NCBI RefSeq assembly: GCF_000471905.2
Contig: NW_006499617.1
Coordinates: 1,094,497-1,158,496, forward strand
From: Amborella trichopoda
Taxonomy: Eukaryota; Streptophyta; Magnoliopsida; Amborellales; Amborellaceae
Direction of reading: 5' to 3'
Length of the DNA stretch: 64,000 bases
In this document: positions 47,320 to 58,045 of the stretch, piece after piece
How the letters are laid out: the number at the start of each line of letters is the position of its first letter
Numbering within the stretch: the stretch's first letter is position 1
Made by a program: the position numbers and the translations under genes
Notes under the pieces: model-generated
Databases searched by the model: none
The model's input: only the letters and a program-made list of their open reading frames with translations
Told to the model about the DNA's origin: nothing

Positions 47320-47632
47320 TAGCATTTTGGTACATCGGTTAGAACGTGCAAGTTGGTTCAAGTGAAATGACTCTAAAGGGGAAGGGGTAGGCCCAAAAGG
47401 ACGTGGTTGGAATGATTATGAAAAGATATGAGGATTTATGGTTTCACTGAGGACATGACTCTAAAGGGGAAGGGGTAGGCCCAAAAGGACGTGGTTGGAA
47501 TGATTATGAAAAGATATGAGGATTTATGGTTTCACTGAGGATATAGCTTTAAATAAAACAGAATGAATAATCAAAATTCATCTAGCCGATCCCAATTAAT
47601 TGGAAAAATGTTAAAATGATGATGATGAGATA
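47320..47632 (+). mobile_element. RTE LINE 3'-end fragment with 88-bp duplication
   Basis: The plus strand reads KGRGRPKRTWLE-like in the frame GEGVGPKGRGWN/…GRPKRTWLE, then LTED, then SADPNQLxK-like, and ends in atgatgatgatga: the C-terminal end and tail of an RTE LINE. An 88-bp block ('gactctaaaggggaagggg…tttcactgaggacat') is present twice in near-identical form (47369-47456 and 47457-47544). Confidence 0.75.
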
Positions 47633-48650
47633 TGAACTTTTTATAAAACTCTATCTAATAGAATTAAAGCCCAATCCCGTCGCAACCTAAAACCCCATCA
47701 TATCCAACTAATTTTTTTTGAAAATATCCTGCATGTTATCTCATCTCATCCCTTTAAATATCTATCCCCTCTCTCTCTCTTTGTAAAGTTTGTTTCTTGA
47801 ACAACCTGTCACAATATTTTCTTTTATCCAAAAGGGGTTTTGTTAAGAAACAAAGGCCTCCAACTTTATCAAGAGAGAAAGGAAGAAGGTAATCTCTCTT
47901 CCTCTCTCTAATTTCTCTCTCCTCATACTTAAATATATAGGTTTTAAGAAAACCTAATGTGATTTACTTTATATTGGTTCGACTATATCTGTACTTTATA
48001 CTTCAAGTATGAATTTGTCTTTTAAAATTGTCTATAACAATATTTTAGTCCCTTTCATTATGATTTTTTATATTTTTTCAAATATGCTATTTAGAATACT
48101 TGCAATATGAAAAAATATAGAGAGAGACAAGTGTCTATTTGCTTTACAAATTTAGAATATTATTTGTAGTAACATACTTAACAAAAATCATCCAAGACTA
48201 TCAAATAATGTTTGATGTAAATATATATTTGAACAAAAATTGGTTATTTCTATATTCATGAAATATACAATCAATGAGAAGATGTAAGATCCTAGAGCAA
48301 CGTGTGATCATATTTTTGTTTTTTTATTTTGACCAAATTTCCACAAAGAAAAAGTAAATGCATACTTTTTATAATTATAAGAGTATTTTCACTAATAGTT
48401 TCATTTATATAAATATAAGGAAAATTTATCAACATACATATTACAAATCCAATATTTAATATTTTACCCACGTATTTTTATTTTATTTCGAAATATCCAT
48501 AAATTACAAATGAGTTTGAATAGTTGAAAAACGATAAATAGTTAAATTATTGAAAATTAGGTATATTTTCATAAATCTAACCGTTAAATTTTGGTTTTTT
48601 AAAATGATTAATATTTTAGTTACACATGCGAAGCACTTGCAACATACTAG

Positions 48651-49490
48651 TATCTATACCCTTCTTTTTAAAAAAATTCTTGACAACTAACCTGACCTTA
48701 TACTTCATCCAATAGGTTTAGTGCCAAGCCTTTGACGTTTTGCTTATTATTGGTAAGACTTGAATCCATCTCGTAATTAAATATCTCTTTAGACAACGTC
48801 TTGAGATGTTAGAGCTTGACTTAATGAGGACGTTTCTTTCCCCACATTTGGAGCTATGAGTATTTCACCAAATATTTTCTTTTAGTTAACCTCTACTAAG
48901 TGGATATAAAGTTCAGGCCCAAAATCGTATGATGGACCTTTTCTCGCTCTCTTCTCCTTGGTTCTATAACCTCTTCAGTAGATTCATTACAAGCTCCGTT
49001 TTCATTCCTTCTTATAAGATAATCAATACAATTTGGTTCACTTTTAAGTAAATTCTAAAAGAATTTTGGACCTTTAGATTCAATCATTGCATTAGAACTT
49101 AGTTTTAAAATTTAGTACACCTTAGTATTGCACATACCTTAGAAAAGCACATCTAGATGTTCGAGGTTGTAATTTATTTCTTTGTAGATCTAGTAATCTT
49201 ACTTATGCCAAACAACTCTATACTTCGAAAAAATCTAAATTTGATTTCTTATTGAAATAGAGTTCACAAGATGTTTGATTTAATATGAAACACACTGGAA
49301 AAAAAGCCTCATCCCACAAAGATAAAGGCAAATCTGAATTGTCATGGCATTGACCATTTCCATCAAAAGTGTGAAAAAGCAATTGATAAATGTTCCCCAC
49401 TATAGTCACTCCTCATATATTTCTCTCGGCTGGGACATTTTGTTGAGGCACTCCACTATGTAGATATGGTGTTCTAAGTCATTTTTCTCA
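48651..49490 (-). pseudogene. Copia integrase/RT linker fragment, minus strand
   Basis: The minus strand reads GVPQQNVPAERN (from 'PQQNGVAERxNRT'), LPLSLWDEAFFPVCFILNQT ('LWGEAxxTAxYxLNR'), and, at the other end, MKYKVRLVVKNFFKKKGID ('RYKARLVAKGFxQxxGIDY'). The last block abuts the Helitron end at 48651 and continues at 43467. It is decayed. Confidence 0.78.
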
Positions 49491-51080
49491 TATCGACCTA
49501 CCATGGCCCATATTCTACAGACTTTTGCAGGACCCATGATTGGCTCATTAAAGCCAGCCCAATGGATGGTCGGATCCCGGATTTATAATAGATTGTAGGT
49601 TCCCTACATTATGACATGCACTCTTGTAGATGTGAGGTCTTCTCTCTTAGCACATATGCATAATTTTCTTAAATGGATCTTACCTTGAGAAAACGGCTTC
49701 CTATTCGACACTGTATATGCACATACTATGAGAAGATTTGAGTCTAGGGATTTTAGCTTATGTCATCTTAAAACGTAGTTGTCTCACACACGGCTCATGA
49801 AAAATACTAAGAAATAGTCAAGCTCACAAAAATACTCAAGAATAATAAGTACTTAAAAATTACTCAATCCCAAACTCTCACAATCATGAAGCACGCTTAT
49901 AATGACCCTAACTAAAGGAAACATTCAAACCTCTCATCCCAAAAGCCCCTAAAGTATGTAGCCCTCATTATTCGGAGTTTTATGTCTCTCCAACTTTTAG
50001 TTTGTAAAGATTTTGTGAGATTCTAGTTCATTCCCACTATAACCATGAGCCATCATAGAGTGTTAGAATCAAGGCATTGAAAGGCTATAACTCCAACAAA
50101 ATCCTGAACGTTTGGGGGTTGAGATGGATTGATTTAGGTTCAATCGAATGGGGCTTGGTTATGGATTAGAAGTTGTAAAAATCCAAAACCTTAATTCCCA
50201 TTTTTTTTTCTTATGTGAAAATTGTTAAAAGAGAATAAAAGAAAAAAAAAGAGGGGTATCCACCATGACACGACCGAGTCTGGTAAAAAACCAGCCTGGG
50301 TAACCTCTTGTTTATAGTTGACTCAGTCACTCCTGAGTCTCAAATAAAGGATACAATTGAACATTCATTATTTAGTGTGTCGATTGCTAGTGCCCCTAAT
50401 TTTATCCTTACCTTACCAAAATCTGAAGGATGCAGTTAGCATGTAGCCAAGCCCGCACATGTAGAAATGCAGGCTTGGCAATAAATATTTTTTAAAATAT
50501 AATTTGATCTTAATTTTTAGAAAATATATAATCTTTAACATGGAGATCATGAATATGAAAAAATAAATAAATTTTGAAAACTATAAATAATAATTACATT
50601 AAGAAAACATTTGAACCGTTAGTTAAAATTGTTTTTAGATGGACCACCTATTTGGATCCATCTTTTTAAGATGCATGCTTTATACCTCTGGATTGCATAT
50701 TGTACAAATGCAGTCCAGCCCACATGAAACAATTCTTCAAATCGGAATCAAAGGAAAGATCTTAACCACGATTTGAAGCACAAGGACATTTTTTTCCTAT
50801 TCATTATTTTTTAAATTGAGTATATTCTAATGGCATGAAATATAATTTTAATGGTTAATAATGAAACCCCTAACAAATAAACTTAGGTGTAAGCCATCAA
50901 AATCTATTCACCTTGTTGTCAGCAAAATGTCACCCCCAAGTGAAATGATTTTTTTGGTTGGCCTTCCATCATTGGTTACTTACTACTTCTCTCTTGCAGC
51001 AGTGTGGAATTGCTATGGCCTCTTGTTTGCCCTTTTTGCAAAAATAGTGATGATAGTTCATGTCATTTATTATTTCTTTG
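49491..51080. other. No gene recognised; one possible MITE
   Basis: Part 49490-50100 has a plain, gene-free character and might be an LTR fragment. The section 50455-50700 resembles 26640-26830 and 52120-52345 in its core (probable MITE family 3). A 99-codon plus frame at 50861 has no recognisable motif. Confidence 0.35.
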
Positions 51081-51089
51081 TGATTTTTT

Positions 51090-52015
51090 GTAGGCTATAT
51101 GGAGGTCGGTTGCCTGGCGATGCGGTAAGCGCTTCATCTCCGGCATTTCTATTCCTATGATGTTGAGAAGATGGTTATCACTCAGATTCAAATCAAATGG
51201 TTTCTTCAATATTTTGACTTCTTTATTCTTCACAACTATATGGTTCTTATGGGCAGAACACAACCAGAGAGTTTTCCAGGATAGGTTGACCAGAAGGGAA
51301 CAATTAGTCAGACAGATCATTTCTCATGTTCGAGAGTTAGCTGATGCTAAATCCTGGACATTTAATTTATCAGAAAAGGAAATCATTGATAACTTGCAGT
51401 TCAAATGGTATCAACAGAGGGATAAAATTACTATTTCAGTGACATGGTCATTTCCTAGCCCTAATCACTTCAAGAAAAACATTAATGGGGCCTCCTTACA
51501 TAGCCCAGGCCAAGCAAGGGGATGTTGTTTTATTAGGAATTCTGATGGTGCTTTTATTGCAGCGTTTACTAAACCTTTTGGAATCGCCTCTAATAATTAT
51601 GCAGAATTTTACGATTTGGAAGAAGGATTAATCCTAGCTGATCAGCTACCTTATTCAGATTGAAAGTTACTCAGCATTGCTCGTTAATGTTATTCATGAA
51701 TGCTTCCGACCTCCATAGAAGTTATATATGGTGGGAGTAAATTGTTGACAACGTCTCTCTAAGTGTGGGTAGTCCATGCTCTATATTTTTGTGAAGCCAA
51801 TATGGTGGCTGATATTCTTGCAAAGAGGGCTACATCTTATCAAGGAGCTATTGTTTGATGTTCTCATCTGCCGGATTTTATTTACCTTGCTTTAACTTAT
51901 GATTTGGCACAGGTGCCATATTCTAGGGTTATACAGTAATGAGCTGTAAACTTTCTATTTCTTACTTATTAATGAAAAACGGATAGGGGGATTCTCCCCC
52001 AATGACTTATCCAAA
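51090..52015 (+). mobile_element. 5'-truncated L1 LINE tail with RNase H
   Basis: The 168-codon frame 51157-51663 reads TTIWFLWAEHNQRVFQDRLT (end of the L1 RT ORF before RNase H), then HFKKNINGASLHSPGQARGC and NYAEFYDLEEGLILADQLPY, the plant L1-type RNase H. A later broken frame gives CEANMVADILAKRA, the last conserved block. It ends ggataggggattctcccccaatg and an A-rich tail at about 52011-52024. The first catalytic Asp (usually xxDGAS) is Asn here, and stops follow. Confidence 0.85.
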
Positions 52016-52119
52016 AAAAATAAAATAAAGCATTTTATGTACCTTTGTTAGCCGTAACTTTTATCAGTTATCAAAGTATATCAGAAGGATAAGTGTTCCC
52101 TCAGTCCGCAAGTATAAGA

Positions 52120-52345
52120 GCCCGTTGATCTAGAAACGTCCATCGTAAAGATGAACCTTCTGTAAAGTGTATAGTCAATAAATAACATATGGATGCAAAA
52201 AGAAATAAAAAATATATATGTTTAATTTTAGAAGTGTATTTTTCCTTTCGTATTCATGGTTATCTTGGTCTAGATGATGAATTTACAAAAATAATTAGAT
52301 AAAAAAATCCATCTTCAATTTAGATTTTAGAAGGGGGCCGCATGT
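52120..52345. mobile_element. Probable MITE family 3 member
   Basis: The section 'gtccatcgtaaagatgaacc…aaaaaatccatcttcaatttagat' has weak inverted ends and resembles, in opposite orientation, 26640-26830 and 50480-50680. No target duplication was identified. Confidence 0.4.
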
Positions 52346-52600
52346 GAACATATGAGTCGGCTGACTCATAGAACCCCATCCAAATCAGAATGCACGTAAT
52401 CTGAGGATAATTTGAACAAATAGATATATCAAATCCACAAGCTGAATCAAAGAAATTTCAATCCCAAATGGTAAGCACACTAACCCTAAATGGAAATCTT
52501 GGTCAGATGAGCATCCTTGTCCATTATTTTTTAAAATTGTCCTCATCTCTTTGAACTCGATTTATACATAGGCGGCTCAAAACAATAAAGCCAAAAGACA

Positions 52601-52972
52601 TTCTACTCCTTCGGGAGTACAATGTTCATTTACTCCCTCGGGTAAATCCCACTTAGAATTTAATTTCGGGACCCTAAACTTCCGAGACTTAACCTCTTCA
52701 ACCCATATATTTACTTCAACTAAAAATATTCCTAATGGTACCCTTCTATGTAATTGAAAATAAATAATATCTCGAGATTGAATAGAAATCATTTAATTTT
52801 TAGATAGTGTGATCTAAATGTTATAAAACTCTTTCTTTCTTTCTTTTTTTTTTTTTTGAGAATAATCATTTAATAATTTTTAAGTAGTTCCTAAAACTTC
52901 GAAAAAATCCTCCGGAATAGGTCAAAAGACTGAGGGAGTAGATGTAAATTATGCTCACGAGGGAGCACAGCA
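52601..52972. mobile_element. MITE family 2, copy 2
   Basis: The left end 'tctactccttcgggagtac…tttactccctcggg' pairs with the reverse complement of the right end 'ctgagggagtagatg…gagggagcacagc'. It resembles 29937-30312. A 71-codon frame inside it is not a gene. Confidence 0.7.
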
Positions 52973-53620
52973 TACGAGCCCCAACGACAAAGCGCCCTTT
53001 AGAGTATAAGGAACCCATCGTCCCGGAGGCCGATTAATGCGGAGGCGGCCGTGTGCATGTCTCCAATAGACGTGTAGGATTGTTAGAACCCACATTTTCT
53101 GGCAGTACCGCTTATTACTTTACCCATATTTAATAAAAATTTATTTATATGGTTCATGTAAATATTAATTATAATTTTGAACACATTATATGCGTGTATA
53201 TTTTTGTTGTCAATTTTATTCCAATTTTTACCTTTACTCCTAAGATTAAAAATCTAAGGTCACATGATAGTTGATGAATTCATATTTTCAACATATGTTA
53301 TCATCTTGTTTATTTTCTTAGTCATTTTAGGAGCAAATTTATTTTCTTAGTCATTTTAGGAAAAGAACCCAAATTCACTTCAGATCTTTAAAATTGAATG
53401 TCACTCTTGACTTCAGATTTTGAATGTTCGAAACAAAAATCTCTAAGAGACTTTCATTCAACTTTCGATATTAAAAACAAAAAGCCAATAGTGTCTTCAG
53501 ATTTTCAATATACTTTACTTTTTTTTTCTAAAAATATCTTTAAAAGATATGAATGTAGATATTGAAAATCCAAAGTTATTTTTAACTTCGGATTTTCGTT
53601 CTCTTGAGTGAGGGTAAAAT
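52973..53620. other. No gene recognised
   Basis: AT-rich, with a short duplication 'aggagcaaatttattttcttagtcatttt' style repeat near 53311-53360. No coding evidence. Confidence 0.4.
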
Positions 53621-53621
53621 T

Positions 53622-53805
53622 GAAATGAAAAAATAACGAACAAAAGAGATAGGTGTTTAATATACAAAAATTAGAAATAATTATTAAAAATAACGAACAA
53701 AAGAGATAGGTGTGTAATATACAAAAATTAGAAAGAACTATTAAAAATAACGAACAAAAGAGATAGGTGTGTAATATACAAAAATTAGAAAGAATTTTTA
53801 AAATA
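53622..53805. repeat. Tandem repeat, about 57-bp unit, three copies
   Basis: 'aaataacgaacaaaagagat' followed by aggtg(t)gtaatatacaaaaattagaaa recurs three times from 53628, 53686 and 53743, nearly identical. Confidence 0.9.
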
Positions 53806-54555
53806 ACGATATTTGTATATAATATATACCATAAATTTCATTAAATTAAAAGTATTACTGCTTAACGTGTTCGACAACTTGTTTGAATGTGACCACTTCT
53901 TTGGCCCTTTTGTTTGGAAAACCATGCGGATAAAGACCATAAACCGTTTAATAAAAAATACTTATTTCAGCTGAAAACTAGTCATAATCATAGTAAGCAA
54001 ATCATAAACATGTGGGACACAAAATTGACGTTAATTTTGTTCTTTTTGGTCCAAACGAACGGAAGGAAAAAAACCGATCCAAAATTATGGAGCGCTAACG
54101 TAACTATTAGGATACAAGGAAGTCATAATCACTCTTGTCCGTCAAATTTTAAATTAGGTGGTTGAGTGTGCCATTGACAAGACTCAAAGCTAATTAAAAT
54201 TTCTGGAAATTCGTCACAACTTAAGCCATCCAATTTGATATCTTATTACCAATAGCAATCGTAACCTCCTTATACAAAATGTAAATGGTTTCACAGTATA
54301 CAATCGCAAAACAATAAATTACAAGTAAACTAAAGCAATTTCTGCATTTATGATGTAAGTAATTAAATGCTAGGTCATTGTTAGGAGCTTGTCTTTTTTA
54401 ACAAGTGAAACTCATTCCATAAAATCTGATGAAGGCTAAAATGATTAAGTTTGAATACCAAATTTGGCTTGGCAAGATCAAAGTAAAATTTGGAAAAAGA
54501 AAGAGAGATTGAAATGAGTGAACGGGTCCAAGGAATCAAAAAGAAATTGGTTCGT
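53806..54555. other. No gene recognised
   Basis: AT-rich DNA with short frames only (for example 53914-54165), none resembling a known protein. Confidence 0.4.
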
Positions 54556-54722
54556 GTGAAAAAGTTTTTACATGACAAAAATTGTATTATGTGGTCAAGT
54601 GTGGGAATATTTTTACATTAATTAATTGTCAATTATTGTGAAAAGACGCATTAAAACGAATTGGTATAAAAATATTCCCACACTTGACTCCATGAGAGAA
54701 TTTTTTCATGTGAAAATATTTT
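54556..54722. mobile_element. Foldback MITE with perfect 22-bp inverted arms
   Basis: Arms 54594-54615 and 54667-54688 are perfect reverse complements (core caagtgtgggaatattt), and the outer parts (gtgaaaaagtttttacatga / tcatgtgaaaa) also pair imperfectly. The whole folds into one hairpin of about 165 bp, like a small non-autonomous DNA transposon. Confidence 0.7.
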
Positions 54723-55279
54723 CTAGATAACATTTTCAAGCGAACCAAACGTGCGATGAGAGAAAGATAGGTATGACAATACCGGTCCAATGAAGCAAGA
54801 AAAATTTCGAAAAGGACAAGTACAATAGTTGATATTTCCCATATCTAATGATAAAAAATGAATTCCATATTTAAATAAATGTTTGTCTAAAATTTGAGTG
54901 TAGGTTTAATTTTTTGAAGAAAATTAAATAAAAATAATTGAAAAACATTTTAAATAAAACTGATCAAAATATCCCTAAATTTATTTTAGTTGATATTTTT
55001 ATTCAAAATACTTTTTTTATTTTTATTTGATTTTAGTTGTAAAAATAAGCTAAAAAGCTAAATTTCAAATTCATATTAATTTTAAATAAAAAATGAAAAT
55101 AAAATTTATTTTTAACCTTTAGATGAAATCGGTTATATCTGAACCACAAGTGCTTGTGTACCTTTTTAAGCATTCACATGCCATTGACACAACACCAACC
55201 ATTTGGAGAAAGAGAACTAGATATAGAAATGGAGGAACGAGTCCAATGAACCAAGAGATAAAGATATCGGTAAGGGGTT
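54723..55279. other. No gene recognised
   Basis: AT-rich sequence. The 60-codon frame at 55123 has no recognisable motif. Confidence 0.4.
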
Positions 55280-55288
55280 CTAATAGAA

Positions 55289-55673
55289 GGGTGCGGTTTG
55301 TATAAAAATGAGGCCCTAAACAATCAAGGTAAGGGATACCTTCAAACAGTATCGAACAATATTGTTTAAGTACTAAATTTTTTTTACAATAACTTGAAAA
55401 TTCATCTGCATCTAATTATAAAAAGTTAGTATTTTAAAAATAGTGTATATCAAGCAAATAAATGACCACTAAAAAATCTTAAAAATTGACGTTCTAGATA
55501 ATGCATTACAAGATGCACTATTTCTAATATTTGAAGTCCGTTTTTCTTATGCCTATGTCCTTGAAAGTTGAGATAATTGGATTTGAGGGTATTTTAGCAT
55601 CTAAAGAGCGAATTCTTAGGTTGCACCTTAGTTTGATTGTTTAAGAGCTTGACCTCATATAAACTTTTTCCAT
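55289..55673. mobile_element. MITE family 1, copy D (inverse orientation)
   Basis: Starts gggtgcggtttgtataaaaatgagg and ends catataaactttttcc. The 9-bp flanks ctaatagaa (55280-55288) and ataatagaa (55674-55682) differ at one base. Confidence 0.82.
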
Positions 55674-55755
55674 AATAGAAACCTAAGATTTTTTTTGGAT
55701 AAGCTGTATTTTGTTTTGAAATTACATATTGTCAAAAGTTTCTTGAAATATATAA

Positions 55756-56133
55756 GGGAAAAGTTTATATAAGGTTGCAACCTTAAAATTTAGAATCATA
55801 AATGCACCTCAAAAATCTATCGAAAATATTGTTTTAATGTTCAAAAACCTCTAATCGATCATCTTGACATCGAGATATAGGAATATGAAAAGAAAAAAAA
55901 TTTTGAATCCCGAAATAGTGCATCTTGTAGCACATTATCTAGACTGTCTATTTTCATATATTTATAGATCTACTTGATTTTAACCATTTTTAAAATTTAA
56001 TTTTTTTTAATTAGGTATGAAAATAGATTTTAAGATAATAATAATAAATTTTTACAACCAAATTATATTGTACAATTTTAAAGTGCACCGTAATTGGATT
56101 GTTTAAGGTTGCAACCTTGTAGAAACCGCACCC
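55756..56133. mobile_element. MITE family 1, copy E (reference copy)
   Basis: Starts gggaaaagtttatataaggttgcaacctt and ends gcaaccttgtagaaaccgcaccc. Perfect 9-bp flanks aatatataa lie at 55747-55755 and 56134-56142. Each terminus carries the self-palindromic block AAGGTTGCAACCTT. A 9-bp duplication points to the Mutator superfamily as mobilising partner (inference). Confidence 0.85.
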
Positions 56134-56620
56134 AATATATAATCTCTTTTGGATATATTCTAAATATGGATACAAATTAGTTGAACGTCAAATGAAAATA
56201 TAACGGAAACGCTCTCACATTCGTTGTGCGAGTGACGCAGCACTCACACATCACCCGATGGCTTTGGCGTTACTTGCACGTGTCACTCGCACGCGGGTGT
56301 ATATCTTCTAGATCCACTGTACATTCATAAGCCCTTCTTTTTGGGTAAATACATTCATAGGCCCTTCGTTTCTAAAGAGCCATAAAATTAACAAAAATTA
56401 CGGAAGTACCTCATGCCATTAAAATTTAGCTCCCTATGTAATTTGGATACTCATTTGCCTGGCCTGGTCTGTAAAGGGTCGGCTCAGGCAGTAGACCTAT
56501 TAGGATAAAAAAACAGTAGACCTATTAGGATAAAAAAAAACAAAAAACAAAAAAAAAAAAAAGGAGAAAGAAAAGAAAAGAAAAATAAAAGAAAAGAAGA
56601 CCAAGCCGCACTACCCTCGA
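56134..56620. other. Intergenic sequence, A-rich tract
   Basis: Contains a short duplication 'agtagacctattaggataaa' (56491 and 56514) and a long purine run (56530-56600). No gene is recognised. Confidence 0.4.
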
Positions 56621-56624
56621 GCCA

Positions 56625-56861
56625 TAATTGCCCGATCCTCTTTGGGTAGGAGCATCTCAAAATATGGGGCAAGGGATCAAGCGCTTTGATTTGACTTTGT
56701 TCCCCGGGATCCACCATAGGTTGGGTTGGAGAGCCATGTGACGGGTTACTATCCAGCACGGTTCGAAGAGCACTTTTAGTCTGTGCTGGTGAATGGAGGC
56801 CTCTCTCTAAATAAAGAAGTGGCTCTTCCCATGGCGGAGTATCTGTAACCATTGACTCTAT
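56625..56861 (+). pseudogene. Mitochondrial insert: 3' end of rps3 group II intron
   Basis: Contains 'gagagccatgtgacgggtta' with 'ccagcacggttcgaag' (about 56728-56770), which folds like group II intron domain V, and a following domain VI-like segment ending just before the rps3 exon 2 start. Plant mitochondrial rps3 carries one group II intron about 74 nt into the gene, which fits. The left limit of the insert is uncertain. An open frame on the opposite strand here is a shadow. Confidence 0.7.
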
Positions 56862-57187
56862 TTATTATTACGGTAAATCAGTGCATCAAGATGTCAATAT
56901 GAGATCTTATTTCGCTTCGATACATCCACCTACGAGACAAACCTTTGGGTTCGTCTCGGTAGGTGTATTATTCTACATTTTCCGAAAAGGACATTCATTC
57001 ATTTCTTTCTTCCTAACAAGCGGAAACGACGCTACAAATCAAGAGCCGGAAAGGAGAAGGGCCGGTGGTGGGCATTTGGGAAAGTTGGGTCTATCGGGTG
57101 TCTTCATTCAAGCGACGGTACAGAGGAAGAACGAAATGAAGTGAGTGGTCGGGGGGTAGGGAAAACTGTCGAGTCGATCAGGGTCGT
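56862..57187 (+). pseudogene. rps3: Mitochondrial insert: rps3 exon 2, truncated and frameshifted
   Basis: The frame begins [20 protein letters not shown] and [10 protein letters not shown], which is the start of exon 2 of plant mitochondrial ribosomal protein S3. From 'TFGF' the reading shifts: the bases still encode the expected basic stretch (ending in EEERNEV, then [12 protein letters not shown]) in other frames. The copy stops near 57187, far short of the gene, and is joined to the intron end as in unspliced mitochondrial DNA. It is therefore a nuclear mitochondrial insert (NUMT) from DNA, not a processed functional transfer. In the organelle the product is part of the small ribosomal subunit. 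Confidence 0.82.
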
Positions 57188-57555
57188 CCATATTTCATAG
57201 CCCAAGCCCTAACTTACCCTTAAGATAGTAAAATCTTTTGGCTTTGAAGCAATTTAAAAATAAGATTATATACAATGAGACCATTTACCTCTTGTATAAG
57301 GAGGTCACACTTACTTAAAACCATCTTTATGTAAATTTTGATAGCTTAAGTGTATCACAAAGTTTGAGAAAATTTCTTTTGAACTTTGAGCTTAATCAAT
57401 GAAATAAATGCAACCACCCAATTTGACATCCAACGATCAAGAATAATTGTGACCACCTTGTGCAAAAAGTAAATAGTCTTATTATCTACTATCATTTTAA
57501 ATTCCTACGATGGACAATAGATACAGGGGAAATAGGTTTCCCTTTCTGTCTTAGC
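57188..57555. other. No gene recognised
   Basis: Resembles in wording the stretches near 54180-54310 and 60880-61100 ('aaagtttgagaaaatt…aactttgagcttaatcaat', 'ccatcc/atcaacgatc…gtgaccacct…tgcaaaaagtaaa'), so it may be part of another dispersed repeat. Confidence 0.4.
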
Positions 57556-58045
57556 AAAAATATAAAGGAATCCCCCATCTTTAGCCGAAATATTGATGTC
57601 ATAAAAAATATAAAGGAACCCCCAACTTTAGACGAAATGTTGATGTCTTAGCCAAAATATAAAGAAAAAGTTTATATAGTGCAGAGGCTCTAAACAATCA
57701 AATTTGAGCCTACCTCAAAAATTTCACTAGAAGATGTTGTCGTAATGTCTAAATATCTTCAAATTGATCATCACCACATCAAGATGCATGGACACGAGAA
57801 AAAAAATGATTTCAAGTTTTGGAAATGATGTATTTTGTAATGCATTTTTAGACCGTTTTCATAGATATGTTCATCTACACTATTTTTAAAGCTTTAAACT
57901 ATATAAATAAATATAAAAATATATTTTAAGTCTATCACAAAGATTTTCAATATTGAAATCACATTTCTTGATACTATTTGAAGGTAGGCTCTATACAAAA
58001 TGTAAAAGAATCCCCCAACTTTAGCGGAAATATCGATGTCATTCT
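57556..58045. repeat. Short tandem repeat interrupted by a MITE
   Basis: Units of about 50 bp ('aatataaaggaatcccccatc' then tttagccgaaatattgatgtc) lie at 57558-57601, 57607-57650 and, after the MITE copy F, 57998-58040. The insertion falls within the unit's aaaatataaag start. Confidence 0.75.
57664..57992. mobile_element. MITE family 1, copy F
   Basis: Starts gaaaaagtttatatagtgcagaggctctaaacaatc and shares the family's middle. The right end is short (…ggtaggctctatac). Its flanks resemble each other because it sits in a tandem repeat. Confidence 0.72.

Larger units (their letters stand above)
43468..48650 (+). mobile_element. Helitron-like element (outer), non-autonomous
   Basis: Begins TCTATACTACATTATT after an A (43467) and ends …cacttgcaacatactag (CTAG 48647-48650) before a T (48651), the A|TC…CTRR|T arrangement of Helitrons with no target duplication. 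It splits the copia RT at the codons for KKKGID, which rejoin perfectly when it is removed. It contains the inner element, a family-1 MITE, an RTE fragment and a roughly 510-bp internal duplication. No Rep/helicase ORF is visible. Confidence 0.72.

Noticed and set aside
56725..56775. Riboswitch-like or ncRNA structure
   Set aside because: The fold is that of group II intron domain V and belongs to the mitochondrial rps3 insert.
56484..56852. 122-codon minus frame
   Set aside because: It lies antisense to the mitochondrial intron insert, and its end is a low-complexity Phe/Leu run from a purine tract.
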